Source: Bacillus sp. OV166
Lineage (GTDB): Bacteria > Bacillota > Bacilli > Bacillales > Cytobacillaceae
DNA length: 64,000 nt
Assembly (NCBI RefSeq): GCF_900177675.1
Contig: NZ_FXWM01000001.1
Coordinates: 6,427,001 to 6,491,000 of the forward strand
Direction: 5' to 3'
Shown piece after piece: positions 7,352 to 15,525 of the stretch. Made by a program: the position numbers and the translations under genes. Below the pieces are notes generated by a model, which made no database searches, was not told the origin of the DNA, and saw only the letters and a program-made list of their open reading frames with translations. Position 1 is the first letter of the stretch; the number at the start of each line of letters is the position of its first letter.

Positions 7352-8141
7352 TTGTTACTCCTGTATTGGCATCCTCTTTGTTTAGTGCCTGTCGTAATTT
7401 TTGAATCGCCTTTTTTTGAAGTCGAGATACATGCATCTGAGAAATCCCCAAAGACTCTCCTGTTTCTTTCTGACTCTTATTATCGATAAATGTATAACGG
7501 AGAATTTCTATTTCACGTTCTGATAGAACATGCAGAACACTCTCAAGCAAGAGCCTTTGATCGACTCTTTTGAAACCATCGTCATGCGATCCGATAGTGT
7601 CGAGAATTGTAACCGTGCTGCCATCTGAGCCCGTTTCAATCGAACGATCCACAGATACAGCTTGATAACTTTTCCCCATTTCCATCGCTTCTAATACTTC
7701 TTCTTCCGACACGTCCAAATGCTCGGCAATTTCATGGATCTTTGGTGACCTTTGATGTTTATTGGTCAGTTCATCAACAACTGTCTTTATTTTCGTCCAT
7801 AATTCCTTTACCCGTCTCGGTACATGGACTCCCCATGTTTTATCCCTTAAGTAACGTTTGATTTCTCCAATAACTGTTGGTATTAAAAATGTTTCAAAGG
7901 ATGATCCAAGTTCCGGATCATATCTTCGTATTGCACCCAATAGCCCGACTATTCCTATTTGCATGAGATCCTCATGAAAGTTGCCGCCTTTTGAATATTT
8001 CATCACAAGGCTTCCGACTAGCGGAGTATAGTGGTCTACTAATATTTCTTGAGCTGACTTACTCTCATTTAGCTGAAAGTCTTTGATTAGGGCGTTGATT
8101 TCTTCCTTAGTTCTCTTCATAGCTCGAAATGGTTGTGTCAT
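7344..8141 (-). CDS. sigB: RNA polymerase sigma factor SigB
   Basis: A 265-residue sigma-70 family factor for the general stress response. Recognisable parts are region 2 (HEDLMQIGIVGLLGAIRRYD, then GEIKRYLRDKTW), the linker VHVPRRVKELW, region 3 (SPKIHEIAEHLDVSEEEV), and region 4 with a helix-turn-helix (SQKETGESLGISQMHVSRLQ). The sequence closely resembles B. subtilis SigB as I remember it. It overlaps rsbW upstream and rsbX downstream. The autoregulatory promoter is at 8,956–8,981. Many nearby genes carry matching promoters. Confidence 0.97.
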   Translation of the reverse strand: MTQPFRAMKRTKEEINALIKDFQLNESKSAQEILVDHYTPLVGSLVMKYSKGGNFHEDLMQIGIVGLLGAIRRYDPELGSSFETFLIPTVIGEIKRYLRDKTWGVHVPRRVKELWTKIKTVVDELTNKHQRSPKIHEIAEHLDVSEEEVLEAMEMGKSYQAVSVDRSIETGSDGSTVTILDTIGSHDDGFKRVDQRLLLESVLHVLSEREIEILRYTFIDNKSQKETGESLGISQMHVSRLQKKAIQKLRQALNKEDANTGVTNA

Positions 8142-8589
8142 GACTTACACGCTCCCCACTTAAATACTTCACCATGAAGACCGTAACTCCGGAATTATCA
8201 AATACATGGACTTCATCCATGAGCGTTTCCATCAAATATAGACCCAACCCTCCCTCTACCAGTTGGTCGGTTGTAGTTGAGGCGGAATATGGGCCTAGTT
8301 TGTCCCTTGTCTGTTCAAAATTAAAACTCTCTCCATTATCAGCAATCATAATTTCTAGTTTATTTTCATAAATTCCAAATCCAACAATTGTTTCTCCGCC
8401 GGCATTATCTTTGTAAGCATGTTGAACGGCATTCGTACATGCCTCACTGACGGCAATCTTTAAATCTTCAATCTCCTCATATGCGTATCCCATTCTGCTG
8501 GCAATTCCTGATAACGTTAATCGGATTACCCCTACATATTCCGGCTTAGCAGGCATTTTCACTTCAATATAGTCAACTAATTGTTTCAT
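8107..8589 (-). CDS. rsbW: Anti-sigma-B factor / serine kinase RsbW
   Basis: A 160-residue GHKL-type kinase that binds and silences SigB and phosphorylates RsbV. The ATP-binding parts are visible: EACTNAVQHAYKDN (N box), MIADNGESF (G1) and GGLGLYLMETLMDEV (G2). The ATG at 8,587–8,589 was chosen for its GAGGTGGGG ribosome binding site and because B. subtilis RsbW is 160 residues. The start overlaps the end of rsbV by 17 bp and the 3' end overlaps sigB by 35 bp, which suggests coupled synthesis of partners that must stay in balance. Confidence 0.95.
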   Translation of the reverse strand: MKQLVDYIEVKMPAKPEYVGVIRLTLSGIASRMGYAYEEIEDLKIAVSEACTNAVQHAYKDNAGGETIVGFGIYENKLEIMIADNGESFNFEQTRDKLGPYSASTTTDQLVEGGLGLYLMETLMDEVHVFDNSGVTVFMVKYLSGERVSHDTTISSYEEN

Positions 8590-8917
8590 TGTACCCCACC
8601 TCTGAGTTCGTAGAAATATCAATGATATTACTTAAACCTGTAATTTGAAAGAGCCGTTCCAAGCGATCCGACAAGTCCACGAGCTTTAATTCACCATCAT
8701 TTTTCATTATTAGTTTGAATAAACCAATAAATACACCTAGGCCCGTACTATCAATATATGACACATCTTTTAAACTGACGATCAGTGATTGGTTTTGCTC
8801 TTCAGCGAGTGGTAATAATTCCTCTCGTAGCTTTGGTGCAGTGTATGCATCAATTTCTCCTGCAACAAAAACGAATGTCTTCCTATTATTTTCGTGTTTA
8901 TCAACTTTTAAATCCAT
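8573..8917 (-). CDS. rsbV: Anti-anti-sigma factor RsbV
   Basis: A 114-residue STAS-domain protein. Unphosphorylated RsbV binds RsbW and frees SigB. RsbW phosphorylates it on the conserved serine, here S57 in SYIDSTGLGVF, and RsbU removes the phosphate. It is the first gene after the internal sigma-B promoter, so rsbV-rsbW-sigB-rsbX can be boosted independently of the upstream stressosome genes. Confidence 0.95.
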   Translation of the reverse strand: MDLKVDKHENNRKTFVFVAGEIDAYTAPKLREELLPLAEEQNQSLIVSLKDVSYIDSTGLGVFIGLFKLIMKNDGELKLVDLSDRLERLFQITGLSNIIDISTNSEVGYNETIS

Positions 8918-8955
8918 TCATTATCACCTCAGGAATTTAATCTATTTTTATGTAC

Positions 8956-8981
8956 ATACCCACACCCATGGAAGATTAAAC
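8956..8981 (-). promoter_or_regulatory. Internal sigma-B promoter of rsbV-rsbW-sigB-rsbX
   Basis: Minus strand: GTTTAA, 14-base spacer, GGGTAT, an exact match to the textbook sigma-B consensus. Its -35 overlaps the last codons of rsbU. It is the autoregulatory promoter known from B. subtilis at this position. Confidence 0.9.
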
Positions 8982-9974
8982 ATTTCTTCGAAAAATAATT
9001 AGCGTAAAATCATCATTCATTTTAAAGTTCTGCATCTTTTCCAAATCACGATAAATTTGTTCCACCATTTCTTGGGCGGTTAATTGCTTATATTTTTGAA
9101 TTAAGTCAGTTATCACCGAACGTTCGATAAAACCATCTTCTGTTCTTACTTCCGTCACTCCATCCGATAATAAGACAATCATATCCCCGGGTTCCACTTG
9201 TTTTTGATACTGCTCATATGTAAAGTTCTGGTCCACGCCTAATACTAGACCTTTTGTCACGAGATCCTCAAATGAATTCGTAACGGAATGATAATAGAAT
9301 CCTTGTTCATGCCCTGCTGCTCCATAGGTAAAGGAATGGTTAACTGCATCGTACATCCCATAGAACATGGTAATAAACATACCTTCATCCAGATTATCTT
9401 CTACGACTCTATTTATACTTTCTAAAACAAAGTGAGGACTTTTCCTAGACTCTGGTAAACTATCGATTGCATACTTGATCATCGACATACAAATGGCTGC
9501 AGGTATTCCTTTACCAATTACATCTGCAACGGCTATATGAATATTTTGCCCCTCTTGAATAAAGTGATAAAAATCCCCATTCATTTGTTTGGCAGGAATA
9601 CTTGTTGCTCCAATATCTAAATCGTCCATTTGAGGAATAGATGTTTCTAGTAAATTTTCTTGAATGCTTGCCGCAATTTCTATTTCCGATTTAATTTCAA
9701 GCTGTTGATCCCGCATGCTTTGATGTTCCTGATAGGCTAAGCCATAGTCCATCATCACCTCTAAAAGAAAATCAAAGGACAATAAGACCTCTTTTTGAAT
9801 ATCCGGAAAAATTTCTTTCAACGCTTCACTATGTAAACTGACAATTTCCTCAGGAGAAATCTGTTGTAAAATCGATTTTCTACTAAATAGTTGTGCTTGG
9901 TACAACGCTTTTTCGGATGATTCTTTCAGATAACTGCGAAGCAAATGCCGATACCTTGATTTGAAAATTTCCAT
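8976..9974 (-). CDS. rsbU: RsbU, PP2C phosphatase activating RsbV
   Basis: A 332-residue protein with an N-terminal helical domain (about residues 1–85), which in B. subtilis binds RsbT. A linker and a C-terminal PP2C/SpoIIE phosphatase domain (about 120–332) follow. Phosphatase signatures are NGDFYHFIQEGQNIHIAVAD and GDMIVLLSDGVTEV. When RsbT leaves the stressosome it activates RsbU, which dephosphorylates RsbV. The gap to rsbT is 14 bp. Confidence 0.95.
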   Translation of the reverse strand: MEIFKSRYRHLLRSYLKESSEKALYQAQLFSRKSILQQISPEEIVSLHSEALKEIFPDIQKEVLLSFDFLLEVMMDYGLAYQEHQSMRDQQLEIKSEIEIAASIQENLLETSIPQMDDLDIGATSIPAKQMNGDFYHFIQEGQNIHIAVADVIGKGIPAAICMSMIKYAIDSLPESRKSPHFVLESINRVVEDNLDEGMFITMFYGMYDAVNHSFTYGAAGHEQGFYYHSVTNSFEDLVTKGLVLGVDQNFTYEQYQKQVEPGDMIVLLSDGVTEVRTEDGFIERSVITDLIQKYKQLTAQEMVEQIYRDLEKMQNFKMNDDFTLIIFRRNV

Positions 9975-9988
9975 ACGCTAGCATCCTC

Positions 9989-10390
9989 CTAACGAGTCCA
10001 TTTTACCGTCTTAATAATCGTACCTTCCTCTAGTGAAGAGGTAATATCAAATTCATCCATTAGGCGCTTAACCCCCGGTAATCCCGCTCCTAACCCACCT
10101 GATGTAGAATATCCATCTTCCATCACTTTTCTAATATCCTGAATTCCTGGTCCATTATCAGCAGCGATCACCTTTATCCCACGTTTATCACGTCCATTTA
10201 TGCGTTCAATCCGTATTTCACCTTGCCCTGCATATAAATAAATATTACGTGCAAGCTCAGAAATCGCTGTCGTGATTCTTGCCTGGTCAACTGTACCAAA
10301 TTCAAGCTCTTTGGCAACATTTCTGCCTAGTTGCCTAGCTGCAACGATATCCCATTCGGTAATAATTTTCACATAGGATTCGTTCTCCAT
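9989..10390 (-). CDS. rsbT: RsbT, switch kinase of the stressosome
   Basis: A 133-residue GHKL serine/threonine kinase. It phosphorylates RsbR and RsbS in the stressosome and then moves to RsbU. ATP-site motifs are ISELARNIYLYAG (N box), AADNGPGIQD (G1) and GGLGAGLPGVKRLMDEF (G2). It overlaps the end of rsbS by 22 bp. The start is the ATG with GGGGGAG six bases upstream. Confidence 0.95.
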   Translation of the reverse strand: MENESYVKIITEWDIVAARQLGRNVAKELEFGTVDQARITTAISELARNIYLYAGQGEIRIERINGRDKRGIKVIAADNGPGIQDIRKVMEDGYSTSGGLGAGLPGVKRLMDEFDITSSLEEGTIIKTVKWTR

Positions 10391-10755
10391 GCTTTCTCCC
10401 CCAACTCCCGTTGTAGTGTCTCTAACCCCTTTTCTAAATCTAGTGCTGTAAGCACCTCTTGAAGATGGATTCCTAGTTCAACTAATGTAATGGCTACAGC
10501 TGGTTGGATGCCAGTTAAAACTACTTTTGCCCCCATCAGTTTGGACATACTAATAACATCGCCTAGTACTTTTGCAATAAACGAATCAATCACATCGATA
10601 GACGTTAAATCGATGACGACACCATTCGATCCTGTTTCATGGATTTTATGAAGCAAATCTTCTTGAAATTGTATTGCCGTTTGATCATCAAGTTCCCACT
10701 GAATAGAAATAAGCAGGCAGTTATATAACTTTAGTATAGGTATTCTAGCGACCAT
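10369..10755 (-). CDS. rsbS: RsbS, stressosome scaffold/antagonist
   Basis: A 128-residue single STAS-domain protein that, with RsbR, builds the stressosome and sequesters RsbT. The phosphorylated serine is S58 in DVIDSFIAKVLGD (S59 in B. subtilis numbering as I recall). It starts two bases after the rsbR stop codon. It ends with a slightly longer tail than I would expect (ELGEKAWRTNPM), which is also the overlap with rsbT. Confidence 0.93.
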   Translation of the reverse strand: MVARIPILKLYNCLLISIQWELDDQTAIQFQEDLLHKIHETGSNGVVIDLTSIDVIDSFIAKVLGDVISMSKLMGAKVVLTGIQPAVAITLVELGIHLQEVLTALDLEKGLETLQRELGEKAWRTNPM

Positions 10756-10757
10756 TA

Positions 10758-11585
10758 TTATTCCTCCGTTGATATGACCTTTCGATTCGTCATTTCCAAG
10801 GCAGCCTCAATTCCTTTTTGTAAGCTATTTTTTGTCATGACTTGAGTTAAATTAATTCCTAAATTAACGATTGTTTGTGCAATCTCTGGACGAATCCCAA
10901 CGATTAAACATTTTGCTCCTACTAATCTTACGGCTTCGGATGCCTGAATAATATGGTGAGCAACCATCGTGTCTACGACAGGAACTCCTGTGATATCAAT
11001 TAAGACAACTTGGGCGTGATGCTTAACAACCCCTTGTAATAAATTTTCCATAATCGACTTTGCTCTTTCTGTGTCAATGGTTCCAACTAACGGCATGATC
11101 GTAATATTATCAAAAATCGGGATAAGCGGTGCAGATAGCTCTTGAAGCGCAATTTTTTGTAAGGATACCGTTCTTTGCCAAGTTTCCGCAAACTGATTAA
11201 ACACGGCAACGTTGATTGGACTAATCCATTTGTCATAATCCAAAATAAATTCAACTTGTTCCTTTTCTGAAGTCTTATCTGCCATGGGAAAGAAAACAAC
11301 TTTTCCAAATTCACTTAAACTGTCCATAATAAAACCTAATGTCCAGCCGAGTTGAACTACTTTTTGAGTAAATTCACTGATCTTGCTTTCACTATTTTTC
11401 TGTTGATTGGTAGAACCATTAATTAGTAAATTTATATAATCATTGCAAATGTTGATATAGACTTTCTCTGATATCAAATTAGCTGCTCTTTGTTCATCCA
11501 TAAGGATTAGTTTTTCTGACCACTCTTTTAAAATTTGCTCCCGATTCGTTTGAACATATTCTACTATTTGATTTGCTTTTTCCAT
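10758..11585 (-). CDS. rsbR: RsbR, stressosome sensor protein (RsbRA type)
   Basis: A 275-residue protein with a globin-like N-terminal sensor domain (about 1–140), a linker helix and a C-terminal STAS domain (about 152–265). Two RsbT-phosphorylated threonines are conserved: T172 in GTIDTERAK and T206 in PVVDTMVAHH, equivalent to T171 and T205 of B. subtilis RsbRA. It is the first gene of the rsb operon and sits behind an extended -10 promoter. A second, divergent RsbR-like gene is present at 15,526. Confidence 0.93.
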   Translation of the reverse strand: MEKANQIVEYVQTNREQILKEWSEKLILMDEQRAANLISEKVYINICNDYINLLINGSTNQQKNSESKISEFTQKVVQLGWTLGFIMDSLSEFGKVVFFPMADKTSEKEQVEFILDYDKWISPINVAVFNQFAETWQRTVSLQKIALQELSAPLIPIFDNITIMPLVGTIDTERAKSIMENLLQGVVKHHAQVVLIDITGVPVVDTMVAHHIIQASEAVRLVGAKCLIVGIRPEIAQTIVNLGINLTQVMTKNSLQKGIEAALEMTNRKVISTEE

Positions 11586-11641
11586 TCATTTTCCCACCTA
11601 AACGGTTTCTTCGCTATTCGAAGAATTACTTGTTATGTAAC

Positions 11642-11650
11642 ATTATACCA
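11642..11650 (-). promoter_or_regulatory. Extended -10 promoter of the rsbR operon
   Basis: TGGTATAAT on the minus strand, 57 bases before the rsbR start. There is no good -35, which fits an extended -10 sigma-A promoter. Confidence 0.5.
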
Positions 11651-11710
11651 ATTTTTGCTAGCTAAATAATGAATCATATAGCATAGGTGCATAATCCTAC
11701 TCTCTTTCAT

Positions 11711-11735
11711 GTTTCAAACGAAAAAAAAGGGGTAT
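11711..11735 (+). promoter_or_regulatory. Sigma-B-like promoter of the 11,792 gene
   Basis: Plus strand: GTTTCA, 13-base spacer (mostly A), GGGTAT. Confidence 0.7.
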
Positions 11736-11791
11736 ACACAAGGTAGCAAGGAATCGTTGTATACTCATTTTTTCAAATAGGAGGAGACGCA

Positions 11792-12199
11792 ATGGATAAA
11801 GAGACAATGCTTCAACAGTTTAAGGATTATGGATTTGAACAAGTGGAGTATTTAGGGAACTCCACGTATCGATTGCATATCATGAGTGATGTGACAGGAG
11901 CTTCCTACCCACTGTACGTAAAAACGGCCACCTCCGAAAAGGGCGGTATGTTCGTTCATTTCGAGGAAGCCGACTTTGAAGAAAATGATACCGTCCCGCT
12001 CCAGGTCCGTAGTGCAGCACTCGATATGCTGAAAGAATTAAAGCTATTATCCGTACCCCCATCAGTAGAAAAAAACAATAATGGCTCTATGGCACGGGAT
12101 TTAGGTGAAATGAAGAAACTCGGCAAGGAAATGAGTAATATGAAAACCGGTACTCAGCAACTGGAAGAAGAAAATCTGATTCCCGATCCGCTCCAATAG
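11792..12199 (+). CDS. Hypothetical stress-associated protein (135 aa)
   Basis: I do not recognise a family. The protein is soluble and acidic. An N-terminal part (about 1–90) has alternating strands (FEQVEYLGNSTYRLHI, YPLYVKTATSEKGGMFVHFE), and a charged, Met- and Lys-rich C-terminal tail looks helical or disordered. It has a strong AGGAGGAG ribosome binding site, a good sigma-B-like promoter and its own terminator, so it is a real single-gene unit. It is divergent from the rsbR operon. Confidence 0.75.
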   Translation: MDKETMLQQFKDYGFEQVEYLGNSTYRLHIMSDVTGASYPLYVKTATSEKGGMFVHFEEADFEENDTVPLQVRSAALDMLKELKLLSVPPSVEKNNNGSMARDLGEMKKLGKEMSNMKTGTQQLEEENLIPDPLQ

Positions 12200-12212
12200 C
12201 AGCAACATCCTC

Positions 12213-12248
12213 GTAACGGTCCTCTATAGGGGGCCGTTACTTTTGTTT
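12213..12248 (+). terminator. Terminator of the 11,792 gene
   Basis: GTAACGG / CCGTTAC stem, extended by GU pairs, followed by TTTTGTTT. Confidence 0.8.
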
Positions 12249-12379
12249 GGACAATCACATGAAAGAAACGAGGCCTGGCACAAGTCGAATTTAAAACGCG
12301 AACATGACGAGTGATTATTCACTCGTCATATCCTTATCATTCAATTATATTTTTATAGTTCCTTACAAGTTAGGCCGAC

Positions 12380-12745
12380 TTATAGATTCGATTTTGTTTC
12401 CTGATTGTTAGAATTGGCGTTCTTATCCTTTTTCTCAGTCTCTTGATAAGGTTCTTGTCTATAATTCTTGGAATTGAGATCGTCACCAGGCTGTCTCATC
12501 TCTTGAGCGTTGTAATTTCTAGACTCAGCCTCTCTTCCTGGCTGTCTTATCTCTTGATTGAAATTCCTAGAATCGCCCTCTCTATCTGGCTGCCTCATTT
12601 CTTCATTAAACTGCCTAGAATTGGATTCGTCACTTTGCGGATTTTCAAATTCCTGATATGCATCTTGTTCGGGTTTCTTAAAAGTAGTATCATCTTTACG
12701 GCCTGCTTCTTCCCTACTGATTGTCTCACTAGTATTCTTTGCCAT
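12380..12745 (-). CDS. Disordered repeat protein (121 aa), unknown function
   Basis: A very hydrophilic protein rich in Asn, Gln, Glu and Arg, without Cys or Trp and with almost no hydrophobic residues. Three to four imperfect repeats of about 18–19 residues run through the middle, each built as SR-x-[FY]-N-x-E-[IM]-RQP followed by an acidic spacer. Such composition points to an intrinsically disordered protein, like small hydrophilic stress or desiccation proteins, but I cannot assign a family. The start has AGGAGG upstream. A weak sigma-B-like site lies at 12,813–12,835. Confidence 0.65.
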   Translation of the reverse strand: MAKNTSETISREEAGRKDDTTFKKPEQDAYQEFENPQSDESNSRQFNEEMRQPDREGDSRNFNQEIRQPGREAESRNYNAQEMRQPGDDLNSKNYRQEPYQETEKKDKNANSNNQETKSNL

Positions 12746-12812
12746 TTGATTTTCCTCCTTTTAATTTTTAAAATTTTACTTCAGGTTAACTTGTAACCTT
12801 AATTATGTTGTA

Positions 12813-12835
12813 CCACCCTTTGTAGGAACCTAAAC
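12813..12835 (-). promoter_or_regulatory. Weak sigma-B-like site before the repeat protein
   Basis: Minus strand: GTTTAG, 11-base spacer, GGGTGG. The spacer is short and the -10 imperfect. Confidence 0.35.
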
Positions 12836-12921
12836 TCTTTTTGATAGATTTGTTACTTCTGACCTATCTATCATCTATAGAAATCCTTTTCTATCAAGGC
12901 AATCATTCCATTATTTGAATT

Positions 12922-13094
12922 TGTTAAACTTGCCTGTTGATTTCCGCTCCAGGCGCGTGCGGTTCGCGGGCGGCCCGGGGAGCCTCCTCGTCGCTGCGCT
13001 CCTGCGGGGTCTCCCCTGCCCCGTCCTCCCGCAGGAGTCTTCGCGCCTTCCGCTCCAATCAACAGGGTGCCAAAATCAACAATAAGCTTTAACA
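12922..13094. repeat. Dispersed GC-rich repeat family A, copy 1
   Basis: An element of about 170 bp far richer in GC than its surroundings. The inner ends are GTTGATTTCCGCTCCA and TTCCGCTCCAATCAAC, and the outer inverted repeats resemble GTTAAACTTG / CTTTAACA. Other copies are at 58,875 (full) and 27,463 (internal deletion). A spurious 74-codon frame runs through it. I recall very similar repeats in many Bacillaceae. Confidence 0.8.
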
Positions 13095-13101
13095 TAACCC
13101 A

Positions 13102-14046
13102 TTATTTAAAAAACGAGCCTTTCTTTTTCCCTCTTAATAGGTCACCGGTCCAGCCATTAAATTTCAAAAATCCATAAAGTAGGATGGTTGAGGCTATAAT
13201 TAGAACGACGGACATTATATAGCCGAACTTCCATTCTAGTTCCGGCATATGCTTGAAATTCATCCCCCATAATGCCCCAAACGCCATGACTGGGGTAAAG
13301 ATCGTTGTGATGACCGTTAAGGTTTTCATAATTTCATTTCCACGATGGGAGGAGATGACTTCCTCCAAATTAATGATTGAATCAAGTTCATGTTCATATT
13401 CATTAAGCAATTCAACCGCCCGGTCAATCCGTTTACACGTCGTCTTAAAAATATCTCCCGTGCTTACCTCATTTAGATTGATCTCCTCTATCCCCATTTT
13501 TAACTCTTTTATCGGGATTAATAGATTCTTCCAGACTAATAGTTCATGCCTTTGCGTATAGATTTTTTCAAGAATACTCGTTTCATTTCGTTTCCGGACA
13601 CTCCAGATTAGTGTTTTTAACGCATCTTCAAATTGATCGATCTCAAACAACATTTCATTCATAAGTTCTCCCAAAAAAATTAAAAAGCCATCAACCGGGT
13701 TTTCCGTTCGATCAATGAGCCTGAGTAGGTCCTCCGTATGGATATGTTTAAAGGAAGACAGCATCAGATCAACTGTAATCAATTGATCCGTACTTACATA
13801 AAAATGAAAGATTTTATAATCTAGTTCCTCTTCAAAATTTTGCTGATAAATAAGTGAGCCGGTCACAACCTTCTTTCCATTATCAAGTGTTTTTATCCGT
13901 AAGAAGTTTGTTTTATGTTCCTGCAGCTGTTCCAGCCATCCGGTGCTCCCGCAGTTACCATTTTCAATAATTGGTTCTATTCGTTCCCTGTCGTTTTTGT
14001 CAAATTGATACCACTTCCATTTGTTCGGTCCGATAGTTTTCTCCAT
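13102..14046 (-). CDS. CorA-family divalent cation transporter
   Basis: A 314-residue protein with a long cytoplasmic N-terminal part rich in helices and two C-terminal transmembrane helices (about residues 245–265 and 275–297). The first helix ends in the family's GMN motif, seen as WGMNFKHMPELEW. CorA proteins are pentameric channels for Mg2+ or related cations, and some homologues export Zn2+. The cargo cannot be told from sequence. A sigma-B-like promoter upstream suggests stress induction. A short basic tail (RGKKKGSFFK) follows the last helix, as in other CorA proteins. Confidence 0.87.
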   Translation of the reverse strand: MEKTIGPNKWKWYQFDKNDRERIEPIIENGNCGSTGWLEQLQEHKTNFLRIKTLDNGKKVVTGSLIYQQNFEEELDYKIFHFYVSTDQLITVDLMLSSFKHIHTEDLLRLIDRTENPVDGFLIFLGELMNEMLFEIDQFEDALKTLIWSVRKRNETSILEKIYTQRHELLVWKNLLIPIKELKMGIEEINLNEVSTGDIFKTTCKRIDRAVELLNEYEHELDSIINLEEVISSHRGNEIMKTLTVITTIFTPVMAFGALWGMNFKHMPELEWKFGYIMSVVLIIASTILLYGFLKFNGWTGDLLRGKKKGSFFK

Positions 14047-14080
14047 AGAATCTCCTTTTGATAAAAGTTTTCCTAATTAA

Positions 14081-14106
14081 ATCCCCTCATTTTAAAAAAA
14101 TGAAAC
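14081..14106 (-). promoter_or_regulatory. Sigma-B-like promoter of the corA-like gene
   Basis: Minus strand: GTTTCA, 14-base spacer, GGGGAT. It is divergent from the next promoter, 12 bp away. Confidence 0.5.
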
Positions 14107-14117
14107 ATTAGAAATAG

Positions 14118-14142
14118 GTTTTAAATGTAAGGAAACGGGTAT
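14118..14142 (+). promoter_or_regulatory. Sigma-B-like promoter of the 14,217 gene
   Basis: Plus strand: GTTTTA, 13-base spacer, GGGTAT. Confidence 0.65.
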
Positions 14143-14216
14143 GAAAGGATTAATAGAACTTAGTTGAAATGAAGTCCTATTTTAAGAGATTGTTAAAATC
14201 TAAAGGAGGTCTTGAT

Positions 14217-14486
14217 ATGAAACGAGTTTTGCCTATTACATCATTGGTTGTGGTTGGAATGGGGGCATCTGTAGCGATGTGGTTATCTTCTAAACCAAAC
14301 AGAGTAAAAGCAGAAAGTGTCTTAAGAGACTGGAAACGTAAAATTAAACCTTCTCCTTTTGATAAAAGTGAAACACTCCCTATTGAAAAAGGAGGACACC
14401 CGCACCCACATGATCTAGAAGACAATAATATGGTCAGCGAAGGGGCTATGTATTCGGTTCAATTTTTTAATGAGAAAATGCAGTGA
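14217..14486 (+). CDS. Small single-pass membrane protein (89 aa)
   Basis: Starts MKRVLPITSLVVVGMGASVA, a single hydrophobic helix (about residues 4–23) that serves as signal anchor or membrane segment, followed by a charged tail with HPHPHD. I do not recognise the family. The ATG at 14,217 has a perfect AAAGGAGGT upstream. A longer reading from 14,169 lacks one. A sigma-B-like promoter and a terminator frame it. Confidence 0.75.
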   Translation: MKRVLPITSLVVVGMGASVAMWLSSKPNRVKAESVLRDWKRKIKPSPFDKSETLPIEKGGHPHPHDLEDNNMVSEGAMYSVQFFNEKMQ

Positions 14487-14494
14487 TAATCGGT

Positions 14495-14527
14495 TGGGGC
14501 ACGTTACTGCCCCAGCTAATTTTTTGA
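14495..14527 (+). terminator. Terminator of the 14,217 gene
   Basis: TTGGGGCA / TGCCCCAG hairpin with ATTTTTTG tail. The next gene starts 18 bases later, so partial read-through is possible. Confidence 0.7.
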
Positions 14528-14544
14528 CCATTTGAGGTGGTAAA

Positions 14545-15273
14545 ATGAATTTATTTTTTTTACTCATCTATTTCATCATCATTACAGCCGTTATCGAAAT
14601 TTACGTGGTTTTATTTCGGTTAACAGGGCTCAAATTGGAGATTTCAAGGTTTCAGGTCATATCTTTAATGACTGGCACTGGCTTTACTACAGGAGAATCC
14701 GAGCTTATTTTAGGTCACCCCATTCGAAGAAAACTTGCCACTTTCCTGATCCTGTTTGGAGCCTTCTCACTTGCAGTGATTATTTCATCAATTAGCAATT
14801 TCCTTTCTGACGATCTTAGAATGAATCACATTTTATTTGTAGCAGGTGGTGTCCTGCTAGTCTTTGGGGTATTAAAGCTGGCATGCATCCAGAAATTATT
14901 ATCGAAATTATTTCATAAAAAAATGAAACAGAATATTGAGCTTGGTGATTTGCCCATCCGGGACGTATTTTTAACAGACAAGGAAGATTATCTACTAAAT
15001 CTGCATATCTATAAAGACTCCTCTCTCTCTTTCAAAACGATAAATCAAGTGATAAAAGAACATGAACGGCTTGAGTTTGTTGTCATTTTTATTAAAAGAG
15101 GTGAATTGAAGATTAGAAGAAACATCTACAACGAAGAAATCCATGAAGGAGATCAGCTGTTTTTATTTGGAGAAAAAGAGGTTATCACCGAGTATTTTAA
15201 AGATGATATGAACATCATGGAAGAAAATTTAAAGAATAAACATCATACTTCGTTAACTAGGCAGTTTAGTTGA
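14545..15273 (+). CDS. Membrane protein with TrkA-C domain
   Basis: A 242-residue protein with three N-terminal transmembrane segments (about 3–25, 68–90 and 98–113) and a cytoplasmic C-terminal half. That half ends in a TrkA-C-like fold (INQVIKEHERLEFVVIFIKR, EIHEGDQLFLFGEKE), a domain that binds small ligands such as cyclic dinucleotides in K+ transport systems. Between the first two helices is MTGTGFTTGES, reminiscent of the selectivity-filter TGFSTG of Trk/Ktr K+ transporters. A role in K+ or other ion homeostasis is inferred. The protein is too short to be a complete transporter of that family. A GAGGTGG precedes the ATG. Confidence 0.75.
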   Translation: MNLFFLLIYFIIITAVIEIYVVLFRLTGLKLEISRFQVISLMTGTGFTTGESELILGHPIRRKLATFLILFGAFSLAVIISSISNFLSDDLRMNHILFVAGGVLLVFGVLKLACIQKLLSKLFHKKMKQNIELGDLPIRDVFLTDKEDYLLNLHIYKDSSLSFKTINQVIKEHERLEFVVIFIKRGELKIRRNIYNEEIHEGDQLFLFGEKEVITEYFKDDMNIMEENLKNKHHTSLTRQFS

Positions 15274-15334
15274 ACAAAACACTTTAGGACAAAGGACATA
15301 ATTTGCAGCATAAAAAGCTAATAGAACAAAAAAA

Positions 15335-15366
15335 TCATCCCGGAGGACCTCAGGGATGAACTTTTT
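15335..15366 (+). terminator. Terminator of the TrkA-C gene
   Basis: TCATCCCGGAGG / CCTCAGGGATGA hairpin followed by CTTTTTATG. Confidence 0.75.
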
Positions 15367-15398
15367 ATGTTCTTATCTTTTTTTTTTCAAAAAAAAAT

Positions 15399-15424
15399 GT
15401 TTCGTTGTTCCACAAAGCGGGTAT
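15399..15424 (+). promoter_or_regulatory. Sigma-B-like promoter of the RsbR paralogue
   Basis: Plus strand: GTTTCG, 14-base spacer, GGGTAT, implying a 5' leader of about 90 bases. Confidence 0.65.
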
Positions 15425-15525
15425 TGATACTTGGCAGGGTGTAATTTAACAGCTATTGGAAAGGTATAATCTTTTGCGAAGCTTTGAAATAACATTTTTT
15501 ATCACATAAGGAGGAGGAACAAACT

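Noticed and set aside
12871..13095. A 74-codon minus-strand frame
   Set aside because: It lies within the GC-rich repeat family A, has Arg/Gly/Pro-rich nonsense composition and no ribosome binding site.
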